NCBI RefSeq assembly: GCF_000522985.1
Contig: NZ_CP007129.1
Coordinates: 1,042,234 to 1,106,233, forward strand
DNA length: 64,000 bases
Reading direction: 5' to 3'
Source of the DNA: Gemmatirosa kalamazoonensis
GTDB taxonomy: Bacteria > Gemmatimonadota > Gemmatimonadetes > Gemmatimonadales > Gemmatimonadaceae
How positions within the stretch are numbered: position 1 is the stretch's first letter; every line of letters starts with the position of its first letter. The position numbers were made by a program, and so were the translations under genes. Shown here in pieces: positions 44,128 to 53,465 of this stretch. The notes below the pieces were generated by a model. The model was not told the origin of the DNA. It saw nothing but the letters and a program-made list of their open reading frames with translations, and did not search any database.

Positions 44128-44289
44128 TCAACCGCGGATGCGCCGCCTCGCCGCGTCCCTGAACCGCCGCAGCGGGTCGATGAACGTCGCGCGCGCGTCG
44201 GACGGATGATCCACGCGCTCGTGGAGCCCCGCCGTCGCCTCGCGCCGCCTGAGCCGCACCTCCAGCGCGTAGCTCCGCGTCACCGTCAC
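44128..44289 (-). pseudogene. Short reading frame, possible gene remnant
   Basis: From GTG 44289 a 53-residue frame reads VTVTRSYALEVRLRRR, then ATAGLHERVDHPSDARATFIDPLRRFRDA, which has ordinary protein composition unlike the shadows around it. No start site of quality, no known family, and it follows an element that often marks rearranged DNA. It may be the tail of a lost gene or a genuine small protein. Confidence 0.3.
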
Positions 44290-44402
44290 GCCGTGCGACG
44301 CGACGCGACGCGGTCGCGGTCGCGGAACTGGTACACGCGGAGCAGCTACGTCATCACGTCGAACGCGGCGGCGGCTTGACGGAACTCGCCCGCCGACGCA
44401 TG

Positions 44403-44425
44403 CTCCCCGGAGTCGCTCCGGGGAG
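44403..44425 (+). promoter_or_regulatory. Hairpin covering the ribosome site of the PadR gene
   Basis: CTCCCCGGAG, TCG, CTCCGGGGAG: a perfect 10-bp inverted repeat with a 3-nt loop. The right arm contains GGGGAG, the ribosome site seven bases before ATG 44432. In RNA this would hide the site; in DNA it is also a candidate PadR operator. Either way it suggests self-control of this regulator. Confidence 0.6.
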
Positions 44426-44431
44426 ATACCA

Positions 44432-44779
44432 ATGGCGCCCGCCGACGATCTCGGCCTGCTGCTCGGCACGCTCGACCTGCTCGTCCTGAAGACCCTCTCG
44501 TGGGGGCCGCGCCACGGCTACGCCATCGCGCGCTGGATCCGCGACACGTCCGACGAGGCCATCGCCGTCGAGGATCGCGCGCTGTATCTCGCGCTCCACC
44601 GCCTCGAGGATCGCGGCTGGGTGCGCAGCGACTGGGGGCTCTCCGAGAACAACCGCCGAGCGAAGTACTACACGCTCACCGCCGGCGGCCGCGCGCAGCT
44701 GCGGGCCAAGGTCTCGCACTGGGACCGCTACGCCGCCGCCGTCTTCAAGATCGTTCACGCCGTCGACGCGGGAGGTTGA
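44432..44779 (+). CDS. PadR-family transcriptional regulator
   Basis: A 115-residue winged-helix PadR protein: LLGTLDLLVLKTLSWGPRHGYAIARWI, then the wing YLALHRLEDRGWVRSDWGLSENNRRAKYYTLT. It is similar to the regulators at 34707 and 56484. Next gene starts one base after its stop (44781), indicating co-transcription with two ADOP permeases. Its ribosome site lies in a hairpin. Confidence 0.93.
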   Translation: MAPADDLGLLLGTLDLLVLKTLSWGPRHGYAIARWIRDTSDEAIAVEDRALYLALHRLEDRGWVRSDWGLSENNRRAKYYTLTAGGRAQLRAKVSHWDRYAAAVFKIVHAVDAGG

Positions 44780-44780
44780 G

Positions 44781-47501
44781 ATGTTTCGCCGCCTCTTCCG
44801 GCTCCCCGCCACCCGCCAGTCGCTCGAGCGCGACGTCGACGAGGAGATCCGCTACCACATCGACCGCCGAGTGGACGACCTCGTGCGGCAGGGGCGCACG
44901 CTCGACGCCGCGCGCGACACGGCCGAGCGCGAGTACGGCGACCGCGCCGCGAGTCGCGCGGAGCTCGTGCGCGTCGACCGCCGCCGCTTCGAGCGCACGC
45001 GACGCCGCGGCTGGTGGGAGGCGGTGCGGCAGGACGTGCGATTCGCCGTGCGCACGCTGCGCGCGCGTCCGGGTTTCACGCTCGCCGTCGCGCTCACGTT
45101 CGGGCTGGGCCTCGGCGCGAACGCGGCGATGTTCGAGGTCGTCGACCGCCTGCTGCTCCGTCCGCCGGCGTTCCTGCGCGATCCGTCGACCGTGCATCGC
45201 GTCTACGTCAGGTACCGCTTCCAGCGCGAGGAGATCGTCGACCGCTCGCTGGAGTACACGCGCTACCTCGACTTCCAGCGGTGGACGACGCGCTTCTCGC
45301 AGTCCGCCGCGTTCGCGTTCCGCGAGCTCGCGTTAGGCGACGGCGCCGACGCGCAGGAGATGCCGGTCGCCGCGGTGAGCGCGTCGTTCTTTCGCTTCTA
45401 CGACGCGCGTCCCACGCTCGGCCGCTTCTTCACGGCGCGCGAGGACACCGTTCCCGCGGGCGCGCCGGTGGCGGTGCTCGGCCACGCGTTCTGGCGCACG
45501 CGGTACGGCGGCCGCGCCGACGTGCTCGGGAAGACGCTGCGGGTCGGCACGGTGCTGTGCACCATCGTCGGCGTGGCGCCCGACGGATTCGTCGGCATGA
45601 CCGACGAGAGGCCGCCGGCGGTGTTCATACCGATCACGACGTTCGCCGGGTCGATCCAGAGCCCCGAGACGTCGCGCGGCTACTACACGAGCTACAGCTG
45701 GGGGTGGCTCCAGATGCTCGTGCGGCGCAAGCCGGGCGTGACGGCGGACGCGGCCACCGCGGATCTCACCAGCGCGTACGAGCGGAGCTGGGCCGCCCAA
45801 CGCGCGCAGGAGCCGGGGCTCGCGCCGACGGCGATCGCGCGGCCGACGGCGCTCGCCGGGCCCGTGTCGCTCGAGCGGGGGCCGCAGGCGAGCGCCTCGG
45901 CGCGTGTCGCGACGTGGCTCGGCGGCGTCGCGATCGCCGTGCTGCTCGTGGCGTGCGCGAACGTCGCGAACCTGCTGCTCGCCCGCGCGCTCGCGCGGCG
46001 GCGCGAGATCTCGATGCGCCTCGCGTTAGGCGCCGGGCGCCGGCGCGTGCTCGGCATGCTGCTCAGCGAGAGCCTGCTGCTCGCGCTGCTCGGCGGCGTG
46101 GTGGGCGTGCTCGCGGCGCAATTCGGCGGCGCGGTGCTGCGCGCGCTGTTCCTGCCGGCAGGCACCGCGGGCGGCGCGCTCGGCGACCCGCGCACGCTGC
46201 TCGTCGTCGCCGCGACGGCGGTTCTCGCGGGCCTCACCACGGGGCTCATGCCGGCTCTCGGCGCGCGACGCAACGACCTCACGACGACGCTCCGCGCCGG
46301 CGACCGGGGCGGCACGGCGACGCGCTCGCGGGCGCGCACGGTGCTGCTCGTGTTCCAGGGCGCGCTGTCGGTCACGCTGCTCGTCGGCGCGGGGCTGTTC
46401 GTGCGGAGCTTCCACAACGTCCAGTCGCTCCGCCTCGGCTTCGACGCCGATCCCGTGCTGTACGTCGCGCCGAACCTGCGCGGCGCCACGCTGTCGAAGG
46501 AGGAGCGCACCGCGCTCGGCGCGCGGCTGCTCGAGGCGGCGCGCACGATGCCCGGCGTGGAGGCCGCGGCGCTCGGCGCGAGCGTGCCGCTGTCCGACAC
46601 GTGGGGGCAGAGCTTCACCGTGCCGGGGGTCGACTCGGTGAGCCGGTTCGGGCGCTTCACGGTGCAGGCCTCCACCGGCGACTACTTCCGCACGATGGGC
46701 ACGCGTCTCCTGCGCGGCCGGCCGATCACCGACGACGACCGCGCCGACACGCCGCCCGTCGCCGTGGTGAGCGAGGGGATGGCGAGCACGCTGTGGCCCG
46801 GGCGCGACGCCATCGGGCAGTGCATCAAGATCCGCGACGGGGCCAAGGACCCACCGTGCACGACCGTCGTCGGCATCGTGGAGAACATCAAGCAGACGGG
46901 GCTCGGCGACGACCAGCGGCAGCAGTACTACCTCGCACGCCCGCAGGCCCGCAACGGGCAGCGCCCGCTCGTGTTCGTGCGCATGCGCGACGGCGACGCG
47001 CGGCATCACGCGGAGTCGCTGCGTCGGCGGCTGCAGGCGCTGATGCCCGGCGCGGGCTACGTGACGGTGACGCCGATGCGCGACGTCGTCGACCCGCGCA
47101 TGCAGTCGTGGCGGCTCGGCGCGACGCTGTTCGCCGCGTTCGGCGCGCTCGCGCTGCTCGTCGCGGCGGTGGGCCTCTACGCGGTGATCGCCTACGACGT
47201 CGCCCGGCAGACGCGCGACATCGGCGTGCGGCTCGCGCTCGGCGCGCGCGCGGGTGCGGTGCTGCGCCTCGTGTTGGGGGCCGGCCTCCGCCTCGCGGCA
47301 TCGGGCCTCGCGATCGGCGGCGTCATCGCGCTCGTCGGCGCGCGTCGCATGGCGCCGCTCCTGTTCGGGGAGTCGCCGAACGACCCGCTCGTCTACGGCG
47401 CGGTGGGCGCGGTGCTGCTCGCGGTGGCCGTCGTGGCGTGCGCGATCCCCGCGGCGCGCGCGGCGCGCGTGGACCCGAGCGTGACGCTGCGCGCGGAGTG
47501 A
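44781..47501 (+). CDS. ADOP permease (first of pair B)
   Basis: A 906-residue ADOP permease with N-terminal prefix (ERDVDEEIRYHIDRRVDDLVRQGR), first transmembrane helix (TLAVALTFGLGLGANAAMF), two MacB-like periplasmic domains and two FtsX helix blocks (loop LARRREISMRLALGAGRRRVLG; later RQTRDIGVRLALGARAGAVLR). Its closest relatives in the window are the other prefix-bearing permeases. No associated ATPase. It follows PadR immediately, so its expression is likely repressed by it. Confidence 0.9.
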   Translation: MFRRLFRLPATRQSLERDVDEEIRYHIDRRVDDLVRQGRTLDAARDTAEREYGDRAASRAELVRVDRRRFERTRRRGWWEAVRQDVRFAVRTLRARPGFTLAVALTFGLGLGANAAMFEVVDRLLLRPPAFLRDPSTVHRVYVRYRFQREEIVDRSLEYTRYLDFQRWTTRFSQSAAFAFRELALGDGADAQEMPVAAVSASFFRFYDARPTLGRFFTAREDTVPAGAPVAVLGHAFWRTRYGGRADVLGKTLRVGTVLCTIVGVAPDGFVGMTDERPPAVFIPITTFAGSIQSPETSRGYYTSYSWGWLQMLVRRKPGVTADAATADLTSAYERSWAAQRAQEPGLAPTAIARPTALAGPVSLERGPQASASARVATWLGGVAIAVLLVACANVANLLLARALARRREISMRLALGAGRRRVLGMLLSESLLLALLGGVVGVLAAQFGGAVLRALFLPAGTAGGALGDPRTLLVVAATAVLAGLTTGLMPALGARRNDLTTTLRAGDRGGTATRSRARTVLLVFQGALSVTLLVGAGLFVRSFHNVQSLRLGFDADPVLYVAPNLRGATLSKEERTALGARLLEAARTMPGVEAAALGASVPLSDTWGQSFTVPGVDSVSRFGRFTVQASTGDYFRTMGTRLLRGRPITDDDRADTPPVAVVSEGMASTLWPGRDAIGQCIKIRDGAKDPPCTTVVGIVENIKQTGLGDDQRQQYYLARPQARNGQRPLVFVRMRDGDARHHAESLRRRLQALMPGAGYVTVTPMRDVVDPRMQSWRLGATLFAAFGALALLVAAVGLYAVIAYDVARQTRDIGVRLALGARAGAVLRLVLGAGLRLAASGLAIGGVIALVGARRMAPLLFGESPNDPLVYGAVGAVLLAVAVVACAIPAARAARVDPSVTLRAE

Positions 47502-47579
47502 CCGCGTCCAACCCTTTCGCCGGGCGGCGGTGTCAGAGAGGCGCTCGCGGATCGCCGACCTCTCCGACCGGTCCCCGCC

Positions 47580-49991
47580 ATGCTCGCTCTCGCCGCCTCG
47601 TTCCTGCGTGACGCGCGCTTCGCCGTCCGCACGCTCCGCGCACGTCCGGCGTTCGCGCTCGTCGCGCTGCTCACGCTCGCGCTGGGGATCGGCGCGAACA
47701 CGGCGGTCTACAGCGTGGTGCACGGCGTGCTGCTCTCGCCGCTGCCGTATCGCGATCCAGGGCGGCTGGTCGGCGTGTGGCCGGCGCACTTCGGCTCGAA
47801 CGGGGAGCTGGAGTTCCTACAGCGGCACGCGCGCGCGTTCGACGGCGGCGTCGCCGCGTTCAGCCCGGGCTGGGGGATCTCGTGGAGCCGCCCCGGCGGG
47901 GCGCTGCAGCTGAACGGCGCGCGCACGTCGACGAACTTCTTCCGCGTGCTCGGCGCGCGCCCCGTGCTCGGGCGCGGCTTCGTCGACGGCGAGTCGGCGG
48001 CGGGGCGCGATCACGTCGTGCTCCTGAGCCACGAGCTGTGGACGACGGCGTTCGGCGCCGACGCGCGCGCAGTCGGCGCGACGATGGTGCTCGACGGCGA
48101 GCCGTACACGGTGGTCGGCGTGATGCCGCCCGCGACGCGCATCTTCCAGGCGGACGCCGAGCTGTGGCTGCCGCTCCAGATCGATCCGGCGTCGCCGTTC
48201 TACACGGGCGGCACGGCGCACTTCGTCGGTCGGCTGCGCGCGGGCGTGACGCGCGCCGCCGCGCTCGCCGAGCTCCGGTCGCTCGTGCCGCCGATGCGGA
48301 GCGCGCTGGGGTACGAGGCGGCGTACGGCCGCGACGTGGACGTGGTGCCGCTGCGCGACCAGGTGGTGGGTGCCCTGCGCGCGCCGCTCCTCGTGCTGCT
48401 CGGCGCCGTCGGCTTCATCGTGCTCATCGCCGCGTCGAACGTCGGCAACCTGCTGCTCGCGCGCGCGGCCGAGCGGCGCGGCGAGATCGCGACGCGCGTC
48501 GCGATCGGCGCCACGCGCGCCCGCGTGGTGCGGCAGCTGCTCGGCGAGTCGGCGGTGCTCGCGGCGGGCGGCGGCGCGCTCGGCGTGGCGTTGGGCGCGG
48601 CGGGGCTGCGCGCGCTCGTGCGCCTGCTCCCCGCCGACACGCCGCGGCTCGAGAGCGTCGCGCTCGACGTGCCGGTGCTCGTCGTGTGCGCCGGCGTCAC
48701 GCTCGCGGTGGGTCTGCTGTGCGGCGTCGCGCCCGCGGTCGTCGCGACGCACCCGGACCTGCGACGGGTGGCGCGCGGCGCCCGCGGAGAGGCGGGTAGC
48801 GTGGCGGCGCGCCGGGCGCGCGGCGCGCTCGTCGTCGCCGAGGTCGGGCTCGCGCTCGTCCTCGTCATCGGCGCGGCGCTCATGCTGCAGACGCTGTGGC
48901 GGCTCACGCACGTCGACGCGGGCTTCCGCACGGCGAACGTGCTCACGCTCCGCGTGCAGCCCACCGGCGACGCGTACGGCACGCGGGAGCAGCGTGCCGC
49001 TTACTACGCGCGCGTGCTCGACCGGCTGCGCGCGGAGCCGGGCGTGGTGACGGTCGGTGCGCTGCACCATCTGCCGCTCACGGGCTTCGACTGGCACAAC
49101 GACGTCGAGATCGAGGGGCAGCCCGCGGCACCCGGCGCGACGCCGTTCCGCCCGGGGTTCCGCACGGCGCTCGGCGACTACTTCGGCACGATGCGCGTGC
49201 CGCTGCTCGCCGGCCGCGTGTTCGACGCGCGCGACGACATGCGCGCCGAGCCGGTGGCGATCGTGAGCGACGCGTTCGCGAGCGCGCGCTTCGGCAGCGC
49301 CGCGGCGGCGGTCGGGAAGCGGCTGCGCGCGCAGCGCGCGACGCGCGACGCGTGGGCGAGGATCGTCGGCGTGGTCGGGAGCGTACGGCACGTGTCGCTG
49401 GCCGAGGCCCCGGAGCCCGAGTTCTATCTCGCCGCGTCGCAGTTCCCGCAGGGCGCCACGGCGATCGTGATCCGCACGGCGGACGATCCGCGGCGCGCGG
49501 CGCGCCGGCTGCACGCCGTCGTCGCGTCGCTCGACCGCGGCGTGCCGATCTCCGACGTGCGCCCCGCCGATGATCTCGTGGTGACGTCGCTCGCCCAGCA
49601 GCGCGTCGTCATGACGCTGCTGCTCGCGTTCGCCGTCGTGGGGCTTGCGTTGGGAGCGATCGGGATCTACGGCGTCGTGAGCTACGCGGTGGCGCGTCGC
49701 ACGCGGGAGATCGGCGTGCGCGTGGCGTTAGGCGCGGGCCGGGCCGCGGTGATGCGTGGAGTGCTCGGCGAAGGGCTGGCGTACGCGTCGGGCGGCATCG
49801 CGCTCGGCCTCGTGGCCGCGGCGGCGCTGACCCGCGCGATGCGCACGCTCGTCTACGGCGTGAGCCCCACGGACCCGCTCACGTTCGGCGCGCTCGCGCT
49901 GCTGCTCGCCGTCGTGGCGTGCGCGGCGAGCTGGATCCCGGCGCGGCGGGCGGCACGGATGGATCCGGTGGCGGCGTTGCGCGCGGAGTGA
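47580..49991 (+). CDS. ADOP permease (second of pair B, no prefix)
   Basis: An 803-residue ADOP permease lacking the N-terminal prefix: it opens directly with the first transmembrane segment (ARFAVRTLRARPAFALVALLTLALGIGANTAVY). Two periplasmic domains and two FtsX blocks follow (loop AERRGEIATRVAIGATRARVV; later RRTREIGVRVALGAGRAAVM). 78 bases separate it from the preceding permease. The stop is followed by four bases and then palindromic element copy 2. Confidence 0.9.
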   Translation: MLALAASFLRDARFAVRTLRARPAFALVALLTLALGIGANTAVYSVVHGVLLSPLPYRDPGRLVGVWPAHFGSNGELEFLQRHARAFDGGVAAFSPGWGISWSRPGGALQLNGARTSTNFFRVLGARPVLGRGFVDGESAAGRDHVVLLSHELWTTAFGADARAVGATMVLDGEPYTVVGVMPPATRIFQADAELWLPLQIDPASPFYTGGTAHFVGRLRAGVTRAAALAELRSLVPPMRSALGYEAAYGRDVDVVPLRDQVVGALRAPLLVLLGAVGFIVLIAASNVGNLLLARAAERRGEIATRVAIGATRARVVRQLLGESAVLAAGGGALGVALGAAGLRALVRLLPADTPRLESVALDVPVLVVCAGVTLAVGLLCGVAPAVVATHPDLRRVARGARGEAGSVAARRARGALVVAEVGLALVLVIGAALMLQTLWRLTHVDAGFRTANVLTLRVQPTGDAYGTREQRAAYYARVLDRLRAEPGVVTVGALHHLPLTGFDWHNDVEIEGQPAAPGATPFRPGFRTALGDYFGTMRVPLLAGRVFDARDDMRAEPVAIVSDAFASARFGSAAAAVGKRLRAQRATRDAWARIVGVVGSVRHVSLAEAPEPEFYLAASQFPQGATAIVIRTADDPRRAARRLHAVVASLDRGVPISDVRPADDLVVTSLAQQRVVMTLLLAFAVVGLALGAIGIYGVVSYAVARRTREIGVRVALGAGRAAVMRGVLGEGLAYASGGIALGLVAAAALTRAMRTLVYGVSPTDPLTFGALALLLAVVACAASWIPARRAARMDPVAALRAE

Positions 49992-49994
49992 GTC

Positions 49995-50171
49995 GCGCCG
50001 CTCTGGACTCCACGTACGTGGTTCTGGAGGACTGAAGAAGGACTGAAGAAGGACTGAAGAAGGACCAACAAGACTTTTTCTGGTTGGTCCTTCTTCAGTC
50101 CTTCTTCAGTCCTTCTTCAGTCCCTCTTCAGTCCCACAAAAACACGTACGTGGAGCCGTCCACGCGTCGCC
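49995..50171. repeat. GGACTGAAGAA palindromic element, copy 2
   Basis: About 177 bp with the same ends as copy 1 (GCGCC... GACTCCACGTACG and CGTACGTGGAGCC). Each arm has three to four 11-nt GGACTGAAGAA units; the centre GGACCAACAAGACTTTTTCTGG pairs as CCAACAA/TTGG. Lies between pair B and the GxxExxY gene, on which it abuts (60 bases before its ATG). Confidence 0.93.
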
Positions 50172-50230
50172 GGAACCCTCCCTGCGATGATTCGGCACTC
50201 TCCTGCTCCCGCGCCGGCCCATCGTACGGC

Positions 50231-50674
50231 ATGACACACGGCGAGCTGTACGCGGAGCGCTTGACGCACTCGGTGATCGGGGCGTTCTACGAGGTCTACC
50301 ACACGCTCGGCTTCGGCTTCGTCGAGCACCTGTACGTGGCCGCGCTCGAGCGCGAGCTGCTGGCCCGCGGCCACCGCGTCGGCCGAGAAGTCGCGATTCC
50401 CGTCTTTTACAAGGGCCAGCCGTTGGGCACCCAGCGGCTCGACATGGTCGTCGACGAGATGCTCGTCGTGGAGGTGAAGTCCACCTACGACCTGCCCGCG
50501 GCGGCACGGCGGCAGCTGCTCAGCTACCTGAGCGCGACGCGGCTCGGGGTCGGGCTGCTGCTCCACTTCGGGCCGGAGCCGAAGGTCCATCGCTGCGAGC
50601 GGCGAAAGTACGCGCCATGCACGACTCCACGTACGAGGGCTCGTGGGACTGAAGAAGGACTGAAGGAGGACTGA
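50231..50674 (+). CDS. GxxExxY protein (PD-(D/E)XK-like nuclease fold)
   Basis: A 147-residue protein. The signature GFVEHLY (G-x-x-E-x-x-Y) is at residues ~37-43, and the nuclease-type core is RLDMVVDEMLVVEVK, with Asp and a Glu-x-Lys (E-V-K) spaced as in PD-(D/E)XK enzymes. Family members are small, widespread and of uncertain function. The natural end is near LLLHFGPEPKVHR; the last ~30 residues (CERRKYAPCTTPRTR to TEEGLKED) run into palindromic element copy 3, which supplies the stop codon. Elements 2 and 3 flank the gene closely on both sides, so gene and repeats may move together. Confidence 0.85.
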   Translation: MTHGELYAERLTHSVIGAFYEVYHTLGFGFVEHLYVAALERELLARGHRVGREVAIPVFYKGQPLGTQRLDMVVDEMLVVEVKSTYDLPAAARRQLLSYLSATRLGVGLLLHFGPEPKVHRCERRKYAPCTTPRTRARGTEEGLKED

Positions 50675-50772
50675 AGAAGGACCAACAACGCTGTTGGTGT
50701 TCTCCTTCTTCAGTCCTCCTTCAGTCCTTCTTCAGTCCTCCAGAAACACGTACGTGGAGCCATGCACGGCGC
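50612..50772. repeat. GGACTGAAGAA palindromic element, copy 3
   Basis: About 161 bp. Outer arms GCGCCATGCACGACTCCAC... and its complement at the right end (GTGGAGCCATGCACGGCGC) match over 24 nt with three differences. Inner 11-nt units as in copies 1 and 2; centre ACCAACAACGCTGTTGGTG. It holds the stop codon of the GxxExxY gene on its left side, and ends four bases from the stop of the minus-strand permease. Confidence 0.93.
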
Positions 50773-50775
50773 GAT

Positions 50776-53436
50776 TCACTCGGCCCGCAACGTCAGTCCG
50801 GGATCGAGCCGCGACGCCCGTCGGGCCGGCACCGTGCTGGCCAGCGCCGCGACGGTGAGCAGCAGCACCGTCACGCCGCCGAACGTGAGCGGATCCGTCG
50901 GCGTCACCTCGAACAGGATCGTGCGCAGCAGTCCCGTTCCGGCGTACGCGACCGCCACGCCCAGCGCCACGCCGATGCCGGCGAGCCGCAGCCCGTGACC
51001 GAGCACGTCGCGCACGATGCGCCGCGGCACCGCGCCTAACGCGAGCCGCACGCCGATCTCGCGCGTGCGCTGCACCACCATGAACGAGATAAGCCCGTAC
51101 AGCCCGATCGCCGCGAGCGCGAGCGCCGCCGTGGCGAAGATCGCGAACACGAGCATGGTGAGCCGCGGCTGCGCCGTGGCGTCGGCGACGAGCTGCGTGA
51201 GCGGCTGCAGCTGCGCCACCGGCAGATCCGGATCGAGCGACGCGACCGCGCGCTTCACCGCCGCCGCGGCCGCCGCGGGCTCCCCCGTGGTGCGCACCGT
51301 GAGCCACATCGACGGGAAGCCGATCTGCTGCGCCGAGTAGTACATCGTCGGCGCCGGGAGGCTGTCCACGTTGAGGAGACGCGCGTCGCCGACGACGCCG
51401 ATGATGCGCATCGTGCGGCCGCTGCCCAGCACCACCTCGTGCCCCACCGGATCCTCGTTGGGCCAGCCGAGCGACGCCATGCGCTGGTTGATGACGGCGA
51501 CCCACGGCGCGCTGCGCACGTCGCCGCCGCCGAACAGCCGGCCGCGCAGGAGCGGGACGCCCAACGTGGCGAAGTAGCCGGTCGACACCGAGCGCCACGA
51601 GGCGATGCGATACTGGTCCACGGTCGCCGGCTTGCGCTCGGCCGGCGCCCAGGGCATCGCCGTGTTGCCCGCCGCCAGCGGCGCGATGTTCGTCGTCCCC
51701 GCCGACGTCACGCCCGGGATCGCGCGCAGCCGCTCGACGAGCGCGGCGTCGAACGCCACCGTGCGCTCGGCGTCGTAGCGTCCGGCCGGCAGCGCGATCG
51801 AGCCGGTGAGCACGCGCTCGGCGCGGAAGCCGAGGTCCACGCGCAGCAGCCGTACGAAGCTGCCGCCGACGAGCCCCGCGCCCACGAGCATGATCGTCGC
51901 CAGCGCGACCGACGCGACGATGAGCGCGCTCCGCACGCGGCTCGTGTCGGCGATGCGGCGTCCGCTGCGCAGCACGCCGTGCAGTCCGCCGGCGCCGCCG
52001 CGCGGAGCCGCCGCGCGCGCGAGACGCAGCGCCGGCGCGAGGCCGAAGACCACGCCCGTCGTCATGCACGCGGCGAGCGCGAATCCCACCAGCCGCCAGT
52101 CCACGCGCAGGTCCGCGAGCCGCGTCACCGCGGCGGCGCCGGTGGAGCGGACGAGCGGCATCGCGGCGGCGGCGAGCGCGACGCCGGCCGCGCCGCCGAT
52201 GATCGCGAGGACCACGCTCTCGGTGAGGAGCTGCCGCACGATGCGTGATCGCCCGGCGCCGAGCGCGGCCTGGACGGCGAGCGCCTGCTGACGCGCGCCG
52301 GCGCGGGCGAGCAGCAGGCTCGCCACGTTCACGCACGCCATGAGCAGCAGCAGCCCGACGGCGACGAGCAGCGTGAGCACGCGCGTGCGGAGCCGCGGGC
52401 CCACGTACAGCTCCATGAACGGCCGCGCGTCGGCGCCCCACCCGGTGTTCGTCGCCGGGTACTCCGTGCCTAACGTCGTCGCGGCGCGGCGCAGGTCGGC
52501 CGCCGCCTGCTCCGCCGTCGCACCGGGCGCCAGCCGCCCGACGACCGCGTCGATCCGCCGGTCGCCGCGCGGCGCCGTCGCATTCGGCGCGAGCGGCGTC
52601 CACAGCTCCACGCCGCCGGGGAAGTCGAAGCCCTTCGGCATCACGCCGATCACGCGGTACGTGACGCCGTCGAGGTCGAGCGTGCGACTGAGGACGTCGG
52701 GGTCGCGCGCGAAGTGGCGCGTCCACAGCGAGTCGCTGATGACGACGACGCGCGTGTCGCCCCCCGTCGCGTCCTCCTCCGCCGTGAACGTGCGGCCTAA
52801 CGCGGGCGCCACGCCGAGGACGCGAAAGAGCGCGTGCGTCGCGGCGGTCGACGAGAGCTGCTCGGGCCCGTCGCTCGTGCGCAGGCTCGGCGCGCGCTGC
52901 GCGAACGCGGCGAGCCCGCTGAAGCGGCGGGCGCGCGCGGCGAGGTCGAGGTAGTTCGGCTCGGAGAGCGAGAACGGCTGCCCGGCCGGCGTCGTCTCCC
53001 AGCCGATGACGAGACGGTCGGGCGCGGGGTACGGCGGCGGCCGCAGGAGCACCGCGTCGGCGATGCCGAAGATCACGGTCGCCGCGCCGAGTCCGATGGC
53101 GAGCGTGGCCACGGCGACGAGCGCGAAGCGCGGATGCAGGCGGAGCTGCCGCACGGCGGTGCGCAGGTCGTGCCGCAGCTCGTCGAGCCAGCGCGTCAGG
53201 CGGCGGTCGCGGTCGCGGTGCTCGGCTTCGTCGACGCACGTCGCCTCGATGCGATGCACGTCGCCGAACTGCGCGCGCGCCGCGCGTCGCGCCGCGTCGG
53301 GCGTGAAGCCGCGCGCGACGAGATCGCGCTCGAGCATCTCCAGGTGGTGGGCCAGCTCGTCGCCGACCTCCTCGGTCACCGACGGCTTCCACAGGCGCGC
53401 GCGCAGCTCGCGCGCGTAGCGTCCCAGCTCCGGCAT
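50776..53436 (-). CDS. ADOP permease (second of pair C)
   Basis: An 886-residue ADOP permease with N-terminal prefix (MPELGRYARELRARLWKPSVTEEVGDE), first helix (FALVAVATLAIGLGAATVIF), two periplasmic and two FtsX blocks (loop ARQQALAVQAALGAGRSRIV, a variant without the RRREI signature; later QRTREIGVRLALGAVPRRIV). The N-terminus is nearly identical to the next permease. Stop close to palindromic element copy 3. Transcribed after the 53466 permease with a 29-base gap. Confidence 0.9.
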   Translation of the reverse strand: MPELGRYARELRARLWKPSVTEEVGDELAHHLEMLERDLVARGFTPDAARRAARAQFGDVHRIEATCVDEAEHRDRDRRLTRWLDELRHDLRTAVRQLRLHPRFALVAVATLAIGLGAATVIFGIADAVLLRPPPYPAPDRLVIGWETTPAGQPFSLSEPNYLDLAARARRFSGLAAFAQRAPSLRTSDGPEQLSSTAATHALFRVLGVAPALGRTFTAEEDATGGDTRVVVISDSLWTRHFARDPDVLSRTLDLDGVTYRVIGVMPKGFDFPGGVELWTPLAPNATAPRGDRRIDAVVGRLAPGATAEQAAADLRRAATTLGTEYPATNTGWGADARPFMELYVGPRLRTRVLTLLVAVGLLLLMACVNVASLLLARAGARQQALAVQAALGAGRSRIVRQLLTESVVLAIIGGAAGVALAAAAMPLVRSTGAAAVTRLADLRVDWRLVGFALAACMTTGVVFGLAPALRLARAAAPRGGAGGLHGVLRSGRRIADTSRVRSALIVASVALATIMLVGAGLVGGSFVRLLRVDLGFRAERVLTGSIALPAGRYDAERTVAFDAALVERLRAIPGVTSAGTTNIAPLAAGNTAMPWAPAERKPATVDQYRIASWRSVSTGYFATLGVPLLRGRLFGGGDVRSAPWVAVINQRMASLGWPNEDPVGHEVVLGSGRTMRIIGVVGDARLLNVDSLPAPTMYYSAQQIGFPSMWLTVRTTGEPAAAAAAVKRAVASLDPDLPVAQLQPLTQLVADATAQPRLTMLVFAIFATAALALAAIGLYGLISFMVVQRTREIGVRLALGAVPRRIVRDVLGHGLRLAGIGVALGVAVAYAGTGLLRTILFEVTPTDPLTFGGVTVLLLTVAALASTVPARRASRLDPGLTLRAE

Positions 53437-53465
53437 CGGTCGCCCTCCGGATCGTTAGGCGTAGG

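Larger units (their letters stand above)
43878..44431. other. 554-base region without an intact gene
   Basis: From left to right it holds the promoter of the minus-strand operon (43906-43935), copy 1 of the GGACTGAAGAA palindromic element (43947-44109), a short gene remnant on the minus strand (44128-44289) and a hairpin at the ribosome site of the second PadR gene (44403-44425). The remaining bases show nothing I recognise. Its AT content is above that of the rest of the window near 43900-44060. Confidence 0.6.

Noticed and set aside
50084..50230. Upstream start for the GxxExxY gene
   Set aside because: It would translate the palindromic element; MTHGELYAERL at 50231 is the family start.
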